This document shows, in pieces, positions 22,695-32,641 of a stretch of 64,000 nt of DNA. Source of the DNA: Erpetoichthys calabaricus (lineage: Eukaryota; Chordata; Cladistia; Polypteriformes; Polypteridae). Where the stretch lies: assembly GCF_900747795.2 (NCBI RefSeq), contig NC_041395.2, forward strand, positions 35,812,597 to 35,876,596, in the 5' to 3' direction. How positions within the stretch are numbered: position 1 is the stretch's first letter; each line of letters begins with the position of its first letter. Under the pieces are notes generated by a model. It was not told where the DNA came from. It ran no database searches and saw only the letters and a list, made by a program, of their open reading frames with translations. The position numbers were made by a program, and so were the translations under genes.

Positions 22695-22696
22695 GG

Positions 22697-22700
22697 TTTT
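22697..22700 (+). terminator. Pol III terminator of tRNA-Leu copy 1
   Basis: Four T residues lie two bases after the discriminator, as expected for tRNA genes. Confidence 0.85.
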
Positions 22701-24829
22701 GTCATGCAATTTAACGTCTAACATCCTACCAAAGTAACCAATACCAACCTGAAAATACGCAAGTGTCGTATAAGTTAATAAATAAATATAACACTCCGTC
22801 ACACAAGGAGAATTGAAGAGAAACACGGAAGGCAATGGTCAAGTTAATTTCATAAATCCAGAAGATCACAAGCGGCTGAAGTAATCGCCGTTATATTCAA
22901 TTAGACAATCGTTACCGGAGTGTTATACTTGTGTTTACTTGATTGAATTCTGCGTTGACCCAACACTCTGGTCAGGTTTGGTGGTGTAAGTGTTACGAAG
23001 ATATTGGTCTCACATTTTCTTCAGGTTTACAAACTTCGTGCTTGTGTCTGTTTGTGTGGTGTGTGTTTAAACTTAATAGGACTTATGATCAAGAATGCCG
23101 AGCCAGCAGGACGCAAGGCGAAAATTCAAAGCGATTGAATAATATGGGTGTGGATTATGGTAAATTGATTTCTTACACTATTATACTACAAAATAAGGAA
23201 TAAATTACACTAACAAACAAGAAAAGCTCAAAACGTAAAGCTTGTCATCGATTGACTAATAGCTGAGATGTTACAAATACAGTATCCAGATGTCCAGGTG
23301 GTTTTACAGGAGATTCTGTACAAAGAATCTTTTGTATCTTCTGCATGCAAACTGTATCCTGCGTATGTCGAACAGTTCACTGCTATGTAGGTCCGCTTTT
23401 TTAATATCAGGCCCTCTGATGACGCATATGGGTTTAAGAAAGTAATTGTAAATAATCTGCAAACGCGAACGCTGTCATTAGTCATCTTAAATAAAATGAC
23501 CGTATTCTGTATTGTCTCGCATGGTAAATAAATAAGACTCCATCTGTCAAAGCTGAAGAAGCATCTGTTTCATTACTTTCTAGGATGACTTCATTGATTT
23601 TACTTTTCATTTTCATTTTTTTAACATTTCACTTATTAGTCAGATACATTTTGCATAATTTAAATAAGCAACGTAACGGAGATTCTTACAAATTTCATAA
23701 AAATCGTTGAAATTGTTCTAAAGATGCATTCTAATAGGCTTGATAATCGGCGGTGCGTCCTAAATCTAAGAACATCATAACATTTTATGATAGATCGTTA
23801 ATTTCAGAGAATTCCTCAACCTAAAACCTTCGTAATCTGTAGATAACCAAACCGCTCGTTAAACGCCAAGTGCTTCTTGAAAGGGATGCCTCTTTGTGGC
23901 TATGAAAATATATTGTCCCGACAGATCGCAGGACATTTACAATGCTAAGATTTACAATCAAAATTATATTATTTCTGTGACGAAAAGCACTCATGCATTT
24001 GTAGGATTATATTTGATGCACTAAATGGTTGAATTAATTTAAATAATTGAAACTGTTAATTACACTTATTTGTGTAATTGATTATGTGCCCGTTCTTTAA
24101 AGGTTTTACAAATTCTGGGTTCTAATGTTTACAGTATTACTTTGACGGAGACGTTTTCTGTTGCAATTGGTTATGGGGAGAAGTAGGAATGAAGAAAAGG
24201 GAAGGACGGGGCATGGAGGTTACGTTTGGACTGAGATAGTCCGGCTGCAATAAAGAAAACCTACCATGAAGAATATTACCTGAATTCCGTGCCTGTGTTT
24301 CTGACCAGCACCTCAACACGTTACTTAAATGAATGTAATAAGATACAATTGTTTTAAAGTGTAGTCTCTTGTAGCCCCACCACACATACAGGTTGTCAGC
24401 ACGGAACTCACAAGTGACTTTGACGTCCCTAACTATAAAGCGGCTGTGGAGTTCACGCGACGAATTCATTTGAACCAATTTCGCGGTGTACCAAACAGCA
24501 ACAAAGAGTAAATTTAGTGGTGGGCGGCTACTGGATGATAGCTTTGTGCAAATCTGTTGACACGTGTAACTAACCCTCACACAGCGGCCAAAGAGCATTC
24601 AACGAAACACGGCAGCAAACTCGCATCCCGATGGACAGCAAGGTACTGGACCTTACGTATAGCTGTAAGGAAATGCACCTCAGCTGTCTTCATAAACTGT
24701 CGGGTGACATTGATTTTCATCTCAGCCGCTGTGTATTCTACACAACATTGCAGTAAATGCTCGAGGACACCAGTGGAAATTAAGGGGAAGTACGTTGAGG
24801 ACTGATTATATATTTTAGGTAAAATGCCT
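22701..24829. other. Intergenic stretch, no gene recognised
   Basis: A 153-codon minus-strand frame at 24137-24598 has no motif I know and lies in sequence leading into a LINE 3' end, so it may be part of a repeat. No other feature was found. Confidence 0.45.
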
Positions 24830-25075
24830 AGAGGGGGATGGACGGTCTTGTGGTCTGGAACCCCTGCAGATTTTATTTTATTCTCCAGCTGTCTGGAATT
24901 TTTTTTTTCTGTCCTCCCTGGCCATCGGACCTTACTTTTATTTTATGTTAATTAGTGTTCCCTCATTGTAATTCTTATTCATTTTGTCTATTTTCTCTTT
25001 CTTCATTATGTAAAGCACTTTGAGCTGCATTGTTTGTATGAAAATGTGCTATATAAATACATGTTGTTGTTGTTA
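24830..25075 (+). mobile_element. LINE 3' end (CR1/L2-like)
   Basis: GGACGGTCTTGTGGTCTGGA, CTGTCCTCCCTGGCCATCGG and GTAAAGCACTTTGAGCTGCA lead to GAAAATGTGCTATATAAATA and (TGT)n at 25063-25075. This is the pattern of fish LINE 3'UTRs that end in a short simple repeat. The coding part is absent. Confidence 0.65.
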
Positions 25076-25771
25076 CGCAAAGAAAGAATTGTGGAAATCT
25101 GAAACAAACTATTGAGAAATTGAAGACGAAACCATAAAAATACCTGAATGAGATCATTGTTTTGCTGCAAAAGTCCTTTTAGAATCATGAACCCGTAAAA
25201 CAAGTGTTCTTTCTGGCACTTTCATGTGGATCGTTCCTTTGGGAGCCAAAAATGATTTCCGTTCATTGTGCTGAATATTCATTCTGGTGCCTTTAGTTTT
25301 AAATGTGTGCAACTTGATCTATAAGATCAATAAAACCTTTTAAAAAATGTCTTGCGCCTATAGCACACTGGTTCTTCTTTTTCAAGTTGAAGAAATTTAG
25401 CCTGCCCAAAATAGCACAACAACAAATGATATAGCAATAAAATTAAAAAGGTTGAAAATTGACTAGCGTTTTCAGTAGTATAAGCCTTGGGCCTCGGGCT
25501 ACCGGATTATTCCCCCCAAGACCCCCTAGCTCTCAGCAACGCTGAAATGGATAATGAACGTTAGGGTATGTTCATATTCATTTCCACACACTTATGGACA
25601 CTATTATCTCGAAATGTATTGAGAACCATGAGCGAAAAAAAGATTTGTTTTGCGTCCTTCCAAACGCTAACAGTACTGCATCCAAGACAATAACTTGCCC
25701 CGAGTGAGACAAAATTCCTTAGCAAATAAATTCAGATATACAGTACATGGCTCGTATGTATTTGTAATATT

Positions 25772-26138
25772 GCTCTTAAAATACTGTTTTTAATGGCAGC
25801 TTATGGGTTTTTATTGAATTATGTTGTTCATCGGTTGCTTGACAAAGTATCATTTCATTCTGGGAAGGATTCTTTGCATATGAAATTGGTTCTTTGTGCT
25901 TTGAAAAACTTCCTAATGTAAAAAAACAGAAATCTTTGATGCATGGCATACTAGCAGGACACAAACAGATTAAGAAAACCCGAACTCACCCTCTTGTTAG
26001 TTTACAATTGGTGCTTTTATTTCACAAATCTGTTAACTTCTATTCATGGTTAATATGGAGCATGTCACAGATCTAAATAAATTTCTTTCTGAAATTTTCA
26101 TGTGGAGGACTCTTTTTGAAATCAAAAATGGTCTCCAT

Positions 26139-26226
<88 letters not shown>

Positions 26227-26301
26227 CTTTATTAATCCCAAGGGGAAATTCCTATGGCATCTCTCTGAAGAACCACTCTGACCCCTTTATTTTTAAGAGT
26301 G
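25772..26301. mobile_element. Palindromic MITE with (T)TTTTAAGAGTG ends, interrupted
   Basis: The right end TTTATTTTTAAGAGTG and inner GAAGAACCACTCTGACC match the end family also seen at 32642-34186 and 52852-53573. The left end is diverged (GCTCTTAAAATACTG). A LINE tail with (GATA)n sits inside at 26139-26251. The element class is not clear; the inverted CACTCTTAAAAATAAA ends point to a DNA MITE. Confidence 0.55.
26139..26251 (-). mobile_element. Extremely truncated LINE tail plus (GATA)n
   Basis: Only about 30 bases of LINE 3' end remain (CTTTATTAATCCCAAGGGG). They are the complement of the tail at 22068-22092, and the (GATA)n run is the complement of that LINE's (ATCT)n end. The insert therefore explains the microsatellite. 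Confidence 0.85.
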
Positions 26302-26594
26302 GAAGATGATTCTTTATGTTCTTATAGAAACTGCAATAACCTGGCTACTACTTCAGCTGTGACAACAATATAATCCAAAGAGTTAACGAGTTCGTAAGAT
26401 TCATGAATGGATTTCAGATATTTTGATGCCTTTCGTTCCGCTACCTTCCAGTTTTGTTGAGCTGTTTGTAAGTGTGGTGATGTTCTCCCTGTGCACACCG
26501 TTTCCACCAAGACTTGATTAAGACGTGGTTCGTCTTCGAACCATCACGTGTCCGAGCTAGCCCGCTTTTCTAAACTGATAGAATAGTAATTTTC

Positions 26595-26880
26595 TAACCT
26601 GCTAGTTCTGATTAGGGTCACTATATCCCAGGTGGCATAGGGCGTAAGGCAGGAATAAACTCTGGGCCATGCGCTAATCCATCTATAGCAAACATACGGA
26701 GGCAATTTAATATCACTAACCCACCTAACCTGCACGACTTTGGACTGTGAGAGTAAACCGGTGTACCCGAAGGAAATCCACGTAGACACGGGGAGAATGT
26801 ATGGGAGCACCCGAGACACAAAACCCTGGTCTCCTCACGGCGAGGCAGGAACATTACAACTACACCACCGCTGATAGAGT
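26595..26880 (-). mobile_element. Old V-SINE, nearly full length
   Basis: In reverse orientation: CTAACCTGCTAGTTCTGATT, GGGCGTAAGGCAGGAATAAA, CCACCTAACCTGCACGACTT, TTGGACTGTGAGAGTAAACC, GTAGACACGGGGAGAATGTA, CTGGTCTCCTCACGGCGAGG. It covers tail, central domain and head, but is clearly more diverged than the copies with perfect duplications. Confidence 0.87.
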
Positions 26881-27787
26881 AAGGTAAGCAGTAAAGATGA
26901 GCCCCTACTTGAAAACTGTCATATGCTTAATGAATGCTTAGATCATTCTATTAAATTAAGTAAAGATAAAGTTGCCAACCATGCATGCAGGGCGACGGGG
27001 GACTGCATTTTATATATGAAGAACATATGGAAGGCTGGAACCAAACATACGTTCTGCTTTTGAACAAACTGTAAACTGTCTAGACCTACTCACATGTGCC
27101 ATCTGCAATCGACTTGCCTGTCGTGCAGGATTATGTCTTTTGTTGTTACAACTGTTACAGGGACAGGCTTGCTGTAGCGGAAGAAGTCCGACATCGTGGT
27201 TTGTTTGTTTTATCTTTTTTTTTTTTTCTTTAACCTGCTCGTCACTTCAGGGGTGGCTGTGCCTATTCCACCAGTGCTGAGAACAAGGAGAGATCTATTT
27301 GTTAAGAAAGGAAGGGGCATCGCAGCTATTCTGCATGATTTGTGTTCACGAGTGTTAATAGTGCTGTTGCATTTCCTGTCCCGTATATTCCTTATTACAT
27401 CAAAGAAGCGATGATACACTTCCACTTCTTTCCTACCCTTCCAGGTCTTTTTCTTTTGATATCTTCAGGAGTTTAAAGTAAACCTTAGTATAGTGTACTT
27501 TTTTGAGAATACTTTTGCCTTTAGGGTTTTTAATGGGAGACTATTCAGAAATTGTTCCGACACTTCTTCACTTTCCGTTCTATAAATTCTCGTCACCTCA
27601 CAAGCAGTTATATTTGATACATCTTTAAACATTACTAAGGCATGTTTAACATTGTAAAATGAAGATGATAAATAAAAACTGTATTCCATGATCCATAACC
27701 GTTTAGTACTTACATTCGTAATTCCTGATTTGAAAGATTTTTGATCATGGACAACCTTACCAAGAATTAGGATACTTCATCGTAGTT
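26881..27787. other. No gene recognised
   Basis: Short frames at 27196-27425 run on both strands without motifs. The stretch leads directly into the second tRNA gene. Confidence 0.45.
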
Positions 27788-27870
27788 GTCAGGATGGCCG
27801 AGCGGTCTAAGGCGCTGCGTTCAGGTCGCAGTCTCCCCTGGAGGCGTGGGTTCGAATCCCACTTCTGACA
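27788..27870 (+). tRNA. tRNA-Leu (anticodon CAG), copy 2
   Basis: It has the same 83-nt structure as copy 1, with anticodon CAG and intact A and B boxes. Differences are in the variable arm (CTCCCCTGGAGG) and in the acceptor 3' strand (TTCTGAC), which gives one G-U pair. The first TTTT is at 27880-27883. It looks functional. Confidence 0.97.
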
Positions 27871-28503
27871 AATGTGACCTTTTCAAATTGATTGCATTTG
27901 AAAGTTGAGGTTCGGTGTGTTTTGCGATAAATCCATTAATAAACGTTTACAGTAACACTGAATGACTCTGTCGTATGAAAGAAATAGAAATATTGAATAA
28001 GAACAGTCCAAAGGAAGCGTTGTACATTTGATATGCAGTGGTTTAGTAGGAATAGCAGAAACTCAAATGAATGTATCCATTAATTAGACAATATCGACAA
28101 TAAGAAATCAAGCACACTTCCAATGGAAGTGTTGGTGATAATAGGAGAAATAATAGCACTGGGAGATGGCCAATTTGAACTTAAAGAAAACATTCAGACT
28201 CTGCAACAACAAAAAGTAGACCATCATTGGTAATGAATGGGACCACAAAGCGAGGGTTGAGAGATTGTGTACTGAGGCATAAGTACATACAACTGAACCA
28301 AGGCAATTTGTTTTATCGTTTTTTTTTTGCTTTACGAATATGTTTATTCCAATGAAGGTCTTTAGAAGCCAGAGCCTCCTGTGACATTACTGGGGACAAG
28401 GAGGGAATGAATCAGTTGATTAAAGTGTATGCAATCACCAGTTAATCATGGTTGACTTTTGAATGTGAAAGGAAAATGAAGTAGTTGACGAAAAGCTATA
28501 GGC

Positions 28504-28645
28504 CAGGGCCATCTTAACTCATGGGCATGCTGGGCAGTTGCCCGTGGGCCCCATAAGCATAGGGGCCCCATGCTAATATGTGACTTACTGAGTGGTTGTG
28601 TAGGTAGGGGCCCCAATGCACAGCAATGCTGTTAAGATAGCCCTG
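28504..28645. mobile_element. Short GC-rich hAT MITE
   Basis: Inverted ends are CAGGGCCATCTTAAC and GTTAAGATAGCCCTG. The middle is GC-rich (GGGCCCC, GGGGCCCC). The 8-bp flanks CTATAGGC (28496-28503) and ATATAGGC (28646-28653) match at 7 of 8. At 142 bp it is a deletion derivative without a gene. Confidence 0.82.
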
Positions 28646-28964
28646 ATATAGGCCAACCTTGGAGTGGCATCCAAACTAAACACGGCCAAGACCTCTCTAT
28701 ACTTAATGTTCATTGTGTTTGAAATTGTTTTTATAATGTATTATGTTCATGTCACTGGTCAAGTACAGTGTCAAGTTGTGACCTGGGAACTCTTATTTTA
28801 AACCAACAGTGAGCAACGTTGGTCCCAGAGGACCGCAGGCAAGCCCAATTTCTTATGAGATGTCAATAATTGCTTATGCTTTGTTTTAGGTGCCCTGCTT
28901 CTTATGGTTCTCTGTTAATATCTTATTTTAGAACAGTTGCATTCACTATTTCTATTGGTCCTTA

Positions 28965-29788
28965 TCTATATATATAAAATCCCTATGTGCGTCCAGGTGT
29001 CCGTGTGTGGGTGTCTTCTGATGAAGTGCGCATGCGCGGGGCACGGTGCGCGCACGATATTACTGTCAGAGAAAGTTGCAGGCGTTTTACGGAAATACAA
29101 ACCAGCATTACTGCGAGAGGAAATTAAAAGTACACAATACAGTGACGCATATTACAGCCACATACAAGCCAGTATTACTGTCAGAGGAGATTAAAAGCAT
29201 ATTACCGACGCGCACGCCTGTATTACCGCCAGAGAAAATTAATAATAAAGGTAATAAAGGTATATTATGGACGTACAAGCCAGCGGATGTACAAGATGGT
29301 ATCCTTCAATAAGGGCGCGCACAGGCATCCTTCAATAAGGGCGCGCACAAAAAGGCAAGCCTCAAAAGGGCGACCTTAATTGGGTGCAGCGAATAAAGGC
29401 GCGCGTAAATAAAGATCTGCACCTTTGTTGCCCTTCACATATTCCAGAGTCATTTGAACTAAATTATCTACGAATGCCTTTAATCGCCGCGCTCAATTGA
29501 TGTCGCCCTTTTGAAGCTCGCCTTTTTGTGCGCGCCCTTATTGAATAGAGCCGTACAAGACAGTATTACTGTCAGAGAAAATTAAAGACACACAATACAT
29601 GGCGGCAGCCCACGACGAACGGTCAGCTCAGCAAGTAAACATCAACAAAAGAAAGGCTGAAAGATAGAAAAATACGACCAACAAAAAGAATGAGGTCAAA
29701 GTCCCTTGCCATTTAATATAGACTGTTTCTACTAATGTTTATGCACTACTGTTCTAGCGCCCGTTATTGTAACGGGCTAAATGACTAG
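28965..29788 (+). mobile_element. Non-autonomous Helitron
   Basis: It starts TCTATATATATAAAATCCC and ends with an 8-bp stem (GCCCGTTA-TTG-TAACGGGC, 29759-29777) followed 11 bases later by CTAG. The insertion lies between A (28964) and T (29789) without duplication. All four points are Helitron hallmarks. The inner part has degenerate units with ATTACTGTCAGAGAAAATTA and a large inverted repeat. There is no Rep/helicase gene. Confidence 0.93.
29331..29545. repeat. Large inverted repeat inside the Helitron
   Basis: A 70-bp left arm (29331-29400) beginning TTCAATAAGGGCGCGCAC is mirrored by a right arm (29476-29545) ending GTGCGCGCCCTTATTGAA, with a 75-bp spacer. The arms differ at several sites. 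A partial extra copy of the arm end lies just to the left (29304-29322). Confidence 0.9.
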
Positions 29789-29892
29789 TTGGCAATAAAA
29801 TACAAACATCAAAGGAACTAACAGTTCACCATCTGACTTGTTTCCAATTACACCTATGTCTATTCATTGTGTGCAATCTGGTTTAATCTATT

Positions 29893-29962
29893 TTATTAAT
29901 TTAATTTTTATTTTTCTGATGCTATATGCATCTAGAGTTCCTCTTGGGCTTAATCTAATCTA
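29893..29962 (+). mobile_element. Short LINE tail in the old hAT MITE
   Basis: GCATCTAGAGTTCCTCTTGG then GCTTAATCTAATCTAATC is a variant of the LINE end that closes with a short repeat (compare 22068-22110). It interrupts the alignment between this MITE and its younger relatives. Confidence 0.55.
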
Positions 29963-30339
29963 ATCTAATATTTAGAAGGAAACTGAGAATTATTCATCCA
30001 TTTTAGACTTCAATACATTTCGATGATAGCCTTGGAAAGGAAAAAAAAAATGTTATATAAGAATGACCTGACCTTGCAGTGTTACAGCACTAACAAGCCA
30101 TGAGATGAAATAAAACATATTATTGGCAAAGACTGGGTCTTCATTAAGCAACAGGGATGCAAAAAAAAAAAAAAAACCGCAGCCCTCCAAGACTGATGTT
30201 GCTCACCCCTTTATAAGATGATTTTTTCTAACAATGTTTTGTATATTTACTACGCCATAAGGCAATGTGCATAAACATTAAGAGATACCTCGATATGAAC
30301 TTAAAGTAAGTGCAGTTCATTTGTTAAAATATATGTAAT

Positions 30340-31020
30340 TCATTACCAGATGTCTCAAAATATGTTCCTTTAGATTTAGGATACTGTATCTGCAATATAC
30401 ATTTTGAGATATTTCTTACACATTTCAAGATAGATATATAAAATATAGGCTATTTTAAAATAACCAGCCTCTTTCCAAAATATCTCAAATTGACTTTGCA
30501 TGAATAATAACTTCCTACAAAATTTCTGATTCTTACAAAAGGACATCATGTTTATTTTAAGATATTCTGAAATATCTCAAAATGGGTAATGAGTTATTTT
30601 GAAATTTTAAATGCATTTCTTATCAATGAAAATGGATAGGATACTTTTCAGATACCTATAGAAAACATAATATCTTAAATTGAAATTTTGATATCTGAGT
30701 AAGATAACAAATCTTTTACTATAAGTTTTTCTTTTAAGGATTTTTAAAATGTATCTGAAGTATACTTTTAGATATTTGAAATGTACTTGAGGTTTATTTT
30801 AAGATATCATGAACTGAATTTAAAATATATCTAAAAATGTATATCTGAATCATGAGTCAACATGCAGATATTTGAAAGGCATTTTAAGATATCTGGATTA
30901 CATTTCTAGATATCTTAAAATGACATTCGGACCATTCTAACGTCTGAAATGCATTTCAAGATATCTTAAAATAATTTTCTGATTATTTCAAGAATCTCAA
31001 ATTCATTTTAGTATAAATTC
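30340..31020. repeat. Degenerate array of palindromic AAGATATCTT units
   Basis: The self-complementary core (A)AGATATCT(T), with flanks such as AAATGCATTT and TTTTAAGATAT, recurs about 20-25 times at irregular 20-40 base spacing. Examples are TTTTAAGATATCTGG, CTAGATATCTTAAAATG and CAAGATATCTTAAAAT near 30885-30985. The left part is more decayed than the right. Confidence 0.75.
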
Positions 31021-31046
31021 CCAATTAATTTTAAAGGAAGTGATTT

Positions 31047-31048
<2 letters not shown>

Positions 31049-31113
<65 letters not shown>
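31049..31113. repeat. (GATA)n microsatellite
   Basis: About 16 uninterrupted GATA units. No LINE tail was seen beside it, unlike the (GATA)n at 26139. Confidence 0.97.
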
Positions 31114-31154
31114 CATTTCTGATATCTCTAAACCTCTAAACCAGTTTGTTTCTT

Positions 31155-31270
31155 TGTGCCGGTCCCAAGCCGGGATAAATGGGGAGGGTTACGTCAGGAA
31201 GGGCATCCGGTGTAAAATTTTGCCAAATCAATATGCGGACAATACAAATTTCCATACCAGATCATCGACA
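31155..31270 (+). mobile_element. LINE-like fragment, class uncertain
   Basis: CCGGTCCCAAGCCGGGATAA, GGGGAGGGTTACGTCAGGAA, GGGCATCCGGTGTAAAATTT and CCAAATCAATATGCGGA form a block I know as a common fish LINE segment. It ends about 25 bases before the third tRNA gene. Confidence 0.5.
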
Positions 31271-31293
31271 ATTAGGAGAGTCTTGCCACTGTC

Positions 31294-31376
31294 GTCAGGA
31301 TGGCCGAGCGGTCTAAGGCGCTGCGTTCAGGTCGCAGTCTCACCTGGAGGCGTGGGTTCGAATCCCACTCCTGACA
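31294..31376 (+). tRNA. tRNA-Leu (anticodon CAG), copy 3
   Basis: An 83-nt type II tRNA with the same acceptor, D, anticodon and T arms as copy 1. The variable arm reads CTCACCTGGAGG. A and B boxes are intact, and TTTT is at 31379-31382. It is in the same direction as the other two, 3.4 kb after copy 2. Confidence 0.97.
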
Positions 31377-31529
31377 AGTTTTGGTCTTTCCTTACACGCC
31401 GAAATAGCTGGTCTCAAAGACTTTCGACTGTTTGGTGCAGATGTCAGAGGGGGACACTTTTACATTTTTTTTGTGCACTGGGTGGTTCCATTAGGCACCC
31501 ACTGTTGGGACTAGGGGGGGTGAGAAGTT

Positions 31530-32575
31530 AAAAGGCTATCTGTACTTATTAATGGTATTTGCTGTCCTGCAAGAGAATCACTGCTTTGAAGTCTGGCCTT
31601 GGCAGAATGTCTGTATTTACCTGGCTTGGAAATATTGGTTCCTAATCAGCATATCTGTACTTATTAATGTTTGGTAACCATACATTTTGTTAACTTATGT
31701 TTTTATTAATTGTTAAACCCAGGCAATTTAGATGTGCCATGGATTAAACTGTTTGTCCAGGACTGACAACAGAGGGGTGAAGTAAATATAAACTGCTGGC
31801 CAGCAGAAGGCAGGAGGGAGAGTCCACAGGAAACGCTGCCAAGACACTCGGACAGGGCACAGGGGCTCGCAGGCAGACAAGGGTACCTGGCTGGCACGAC
31901 GTGAGGCACAGGGATGGCAACATTTACTTCCAGGGAGGAAGAGACAGCTCCACAAGGAGACGCCAGTTGTGGGTTCAGCGAAAGAGGGAAGCCGCATGAG
32001 AGGACCCAGTGAAGCTGACAGACGAGGAATGAGGCGTGCCTAGGTCCCAGCCACACAAGGAGCCCAGAGTGGAAGAAAAAGGAACAACGAAGAGACGCTG
32101 ACAGGGAGTCAACAATTTGACACAACTTCTGCCGGGGAACACAGTGCATCCATAAAGAATTTAGTGTTGGGGTAACACAGTGCCCAAACTGGACTCTGCA
32201 CCACTAAAGGTTGTATCCACTAATTCTTGTTTTTACGGACTTTTAGAGTGTGGACTGTGTATTTTCCTTTTACAAAAAAGGAAATTAATTCCTGATATGT
32301 TTAGGTTCTGTTATGTTCGTTTATGTTTTTAATGTACCTTTTATTGTCTTGTACAATAGAACTTACTGTTGCCTTTCCCAGAAATTACTGTTGTGTCTTT
32401 CATTGTGTGTTTACTCACCGCCCAATTTAAAGAAACCTGTGTGCTATTATTGGTAAATTTCAGGAGTTCCCAGTCTCTTAATAAAACTGGGTGGCATAGT
32501 CGGATATTTTAATGGTGTCTAGGTTAGATTACCTATAAGTGTGACCAGACACCTGTGACACAACCACATTAGTGT
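31530..32575 (+). mobile_element. Possible LTR-type fossil with start of internal region
   Basis: A GC-richer block (31790-32150) is followed by a polyadenylation-like AATAAAACTGGGTGGCATAGTCGG. GGTGGCATAGTCGG resembles the primer-site region that follows LTRs of some Ty3-type elements. The element ends and flanking duplication are not found, so the class is inference. If it is one, it is broken and old. Confidence 0.3.
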
Positions 32576-32641
32576 ACAATTTGAGTAATAGATAAATTAT
32601 CTTAATTCGATAAAGTCGGGTTGAAAGTTATATGTTAAGCT

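Larger units (their letters stand above)
28807..30211 (+). mobile_element. Old hAT MITE of the CAGGGGTAGGCAAC family, with nested insertions
   Basis: The left end CAGTGAGCAACGTTGGTCC and right end GATGTTGCTCACCCCT are diverged forms of the family ends. The body still aligns with copy 1, for example TGTTTCCAATTACACCTATG against TTTTTCCAATTACATCTGTG, and GATAGCCTTGGAAAGGAAAA against GATATCCTTGGAAAGGAAAA. A Helitron (28965-29788) and a short LINE tail (about 29893-29962) lie inside. It is much older than copies 1 and 2. Confidence 0.78.

Noticed and set aside
24137-24598. 153-codon minus-strand frame
   Set aside because: No recognisable domain; it lies next to a LINE 3' end and may be repeat sequence. 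Not called as a gene.
31706-32149. 147-codon minus-strand frame in a GC-richer block
   Set aside because: Looks like the antisense of repeat sequence (possible LTR-type fossil). No domain recognised.
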